Positions 40,543 through 40,691 of a DNA stretch of 40,691 nucleotides are shown in pieces. The stretch covers positions 1-40,691 of the forward strand of contig CAKVDR010000002.1 of assembly GCA_934726435.1 (NCBI GenBank), given 5' to 3'. This DNA comes from an uncultured Eubacteriales bacterium (GTDB lineage Bacteria > Bacillota > Clostridia > Oscillospirales > Acutalibacteraceae). The first letter of the stretch is position 1; each line of letters opens with the position of its first letter. Below the pieces are notes generated by a model that was not told the DNA's origin, did not search any database, and was given only the letters and a program-made list of their open reading frames with translations. Both the position numbers and the translations under genes were made by a program.

Positions 40543-40691
40543 ATGAACGAAAAAGCAAAGAGAGCTGGAAACGTGCACGAGAACCACAGGCAGAGAGTAA
40601 AAAGCAAGTATAAATTGCATGGGTTAGATATATTTGATGAACATGAAGTGCTAGAGATGGCACTTTTTTATGTAATTCCAAGAAGAGATAC
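40543..40691 (+). CDS. radC: DNA repair protein RadC, N-terminal fragment
   Basis: The first 49 codons, cut by the window end. After MNEKAKRAGN the sequence VHENHRQRVKSKY, then LDIFDEHEVLEMALFYVIPR, matches the helix-hairpin-helix N-terminus of RadC (UPF0758). The C-terminal JAB/MPN part lies outside. RadC's true role is unsettled; it is often linked to recombination and mobile DNA. ATG 40543 has a distant AGGAAG site; an in-frame GTG at 40528 is the alternative. Confidence 0.85.
   Translation, partial: MNEKAKRAGNVHENHRQRVKSKYKLHGLDIFDEHEVLEMALFYVIPRRD

Noticed and set aside
1..40691. tRNA genes, insertion sequences, integrases, prophage or CRISPR-Cas genes
   Set aside because: I looked for cloverleaf-like segments, transposase or recombinase motifs and direct repeats with spacers and found none.

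Overview
The window is AT-rich DNA from a spore-forming, anaerobic Gram-positive bacterium of the class Clostridia. An Oscillospirales/Ruminococcaceae-like lineage is my inference from gene content; no 16S is present. Supporting evidence: spo0A next to spoIVB, spmA-spmB, a SpoIIM-like protein, an AbrB regulator with a C-terminal Cys motif, an oxygen-sensitive class III ribonucleotide reductase, strong AGGAGG ribosome sites and consensus sigma-A promoters.

Layout. 0-3 kb (minus): polar amino-acid ABC importer (substrate-binding protein, permease, cut ATPase), then efp with a CD1247-like Cys-rich protein behind a long structured leader. 3.4-5.2 kb (minus): six small proteins, most with a double-glycine-type leader followed by a two-CxxC zinc-ribbon-like core. 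5.2-10.2 kb (minus): aspS-gatC-gatA-gatB, with the sixth small protein as last gene. 10.4-12.2 kb: M23 endopeptidase and a TIGR04086-like membrane protein, convergent. 12.3-13.6 kb: secreted leucine-rich-repeat protein. 13.7-15.8 kb: spoIVB-spo0A. 16.0-16.8 kb: a gene broken by one in-frame TAA. 16.8-18.0 kb: an unknown protein made of two copies of one domain. 18.1-19.7 kb: pgk and abrB. 19.9-21.3 kb (plus): spmA-spmB followed by another double-glycine-type Cys-rich peptide. 21.3-23.5 kb (minus): two paralogous unknown proteins. 23.7-26.7 kb (minus): glyS-nifS-nifU. 26.8-29.6 kb (minus): nrdH-like/nrdD/nrdG-like operon with two NrdR-type boxes. 29.7-36.0 kb (minus): comEA-like gene, znuA-znuC-znuB, rodA, an Fe-S flavoprotein and a PASTA pseudokinase. 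36.1-37.7 kb: SpoIIM-like and RluA-like genes, overlapping tail to tail. 37.9-40.5 kb (plus): two secreted proteins of unknown function. 40.5 kb: start of radC.

Housekeeping and sporulation operons alternate with lineage-specific genes. Most of the unknown large genes stand alone with a near-perfect TTGACA-TATAAT promoter and their own terminator, and several are internally duplicated or paralogous. The strongest candidate for something undescribed is the family of seven small Cys-rich proteins. Six share a two-CxxC core, and six carry a double-glycine-type leader or a one-residue variant. Five form a tandem array and two ride at the 3' ends of housekeeping operons (gatCAB, spmAB). No processing transporter lies in the window, so export is unproven. 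Other points of interest are a pseudokinase that keeps its PASTA sensor domains, a TA-repeat promoter that could be phase-variable, a hairpin placed between the ribosome site and start codon of nifS, and a recurrent CACCTG/CAGGTG stem in seven of eleven well-formed terminators.
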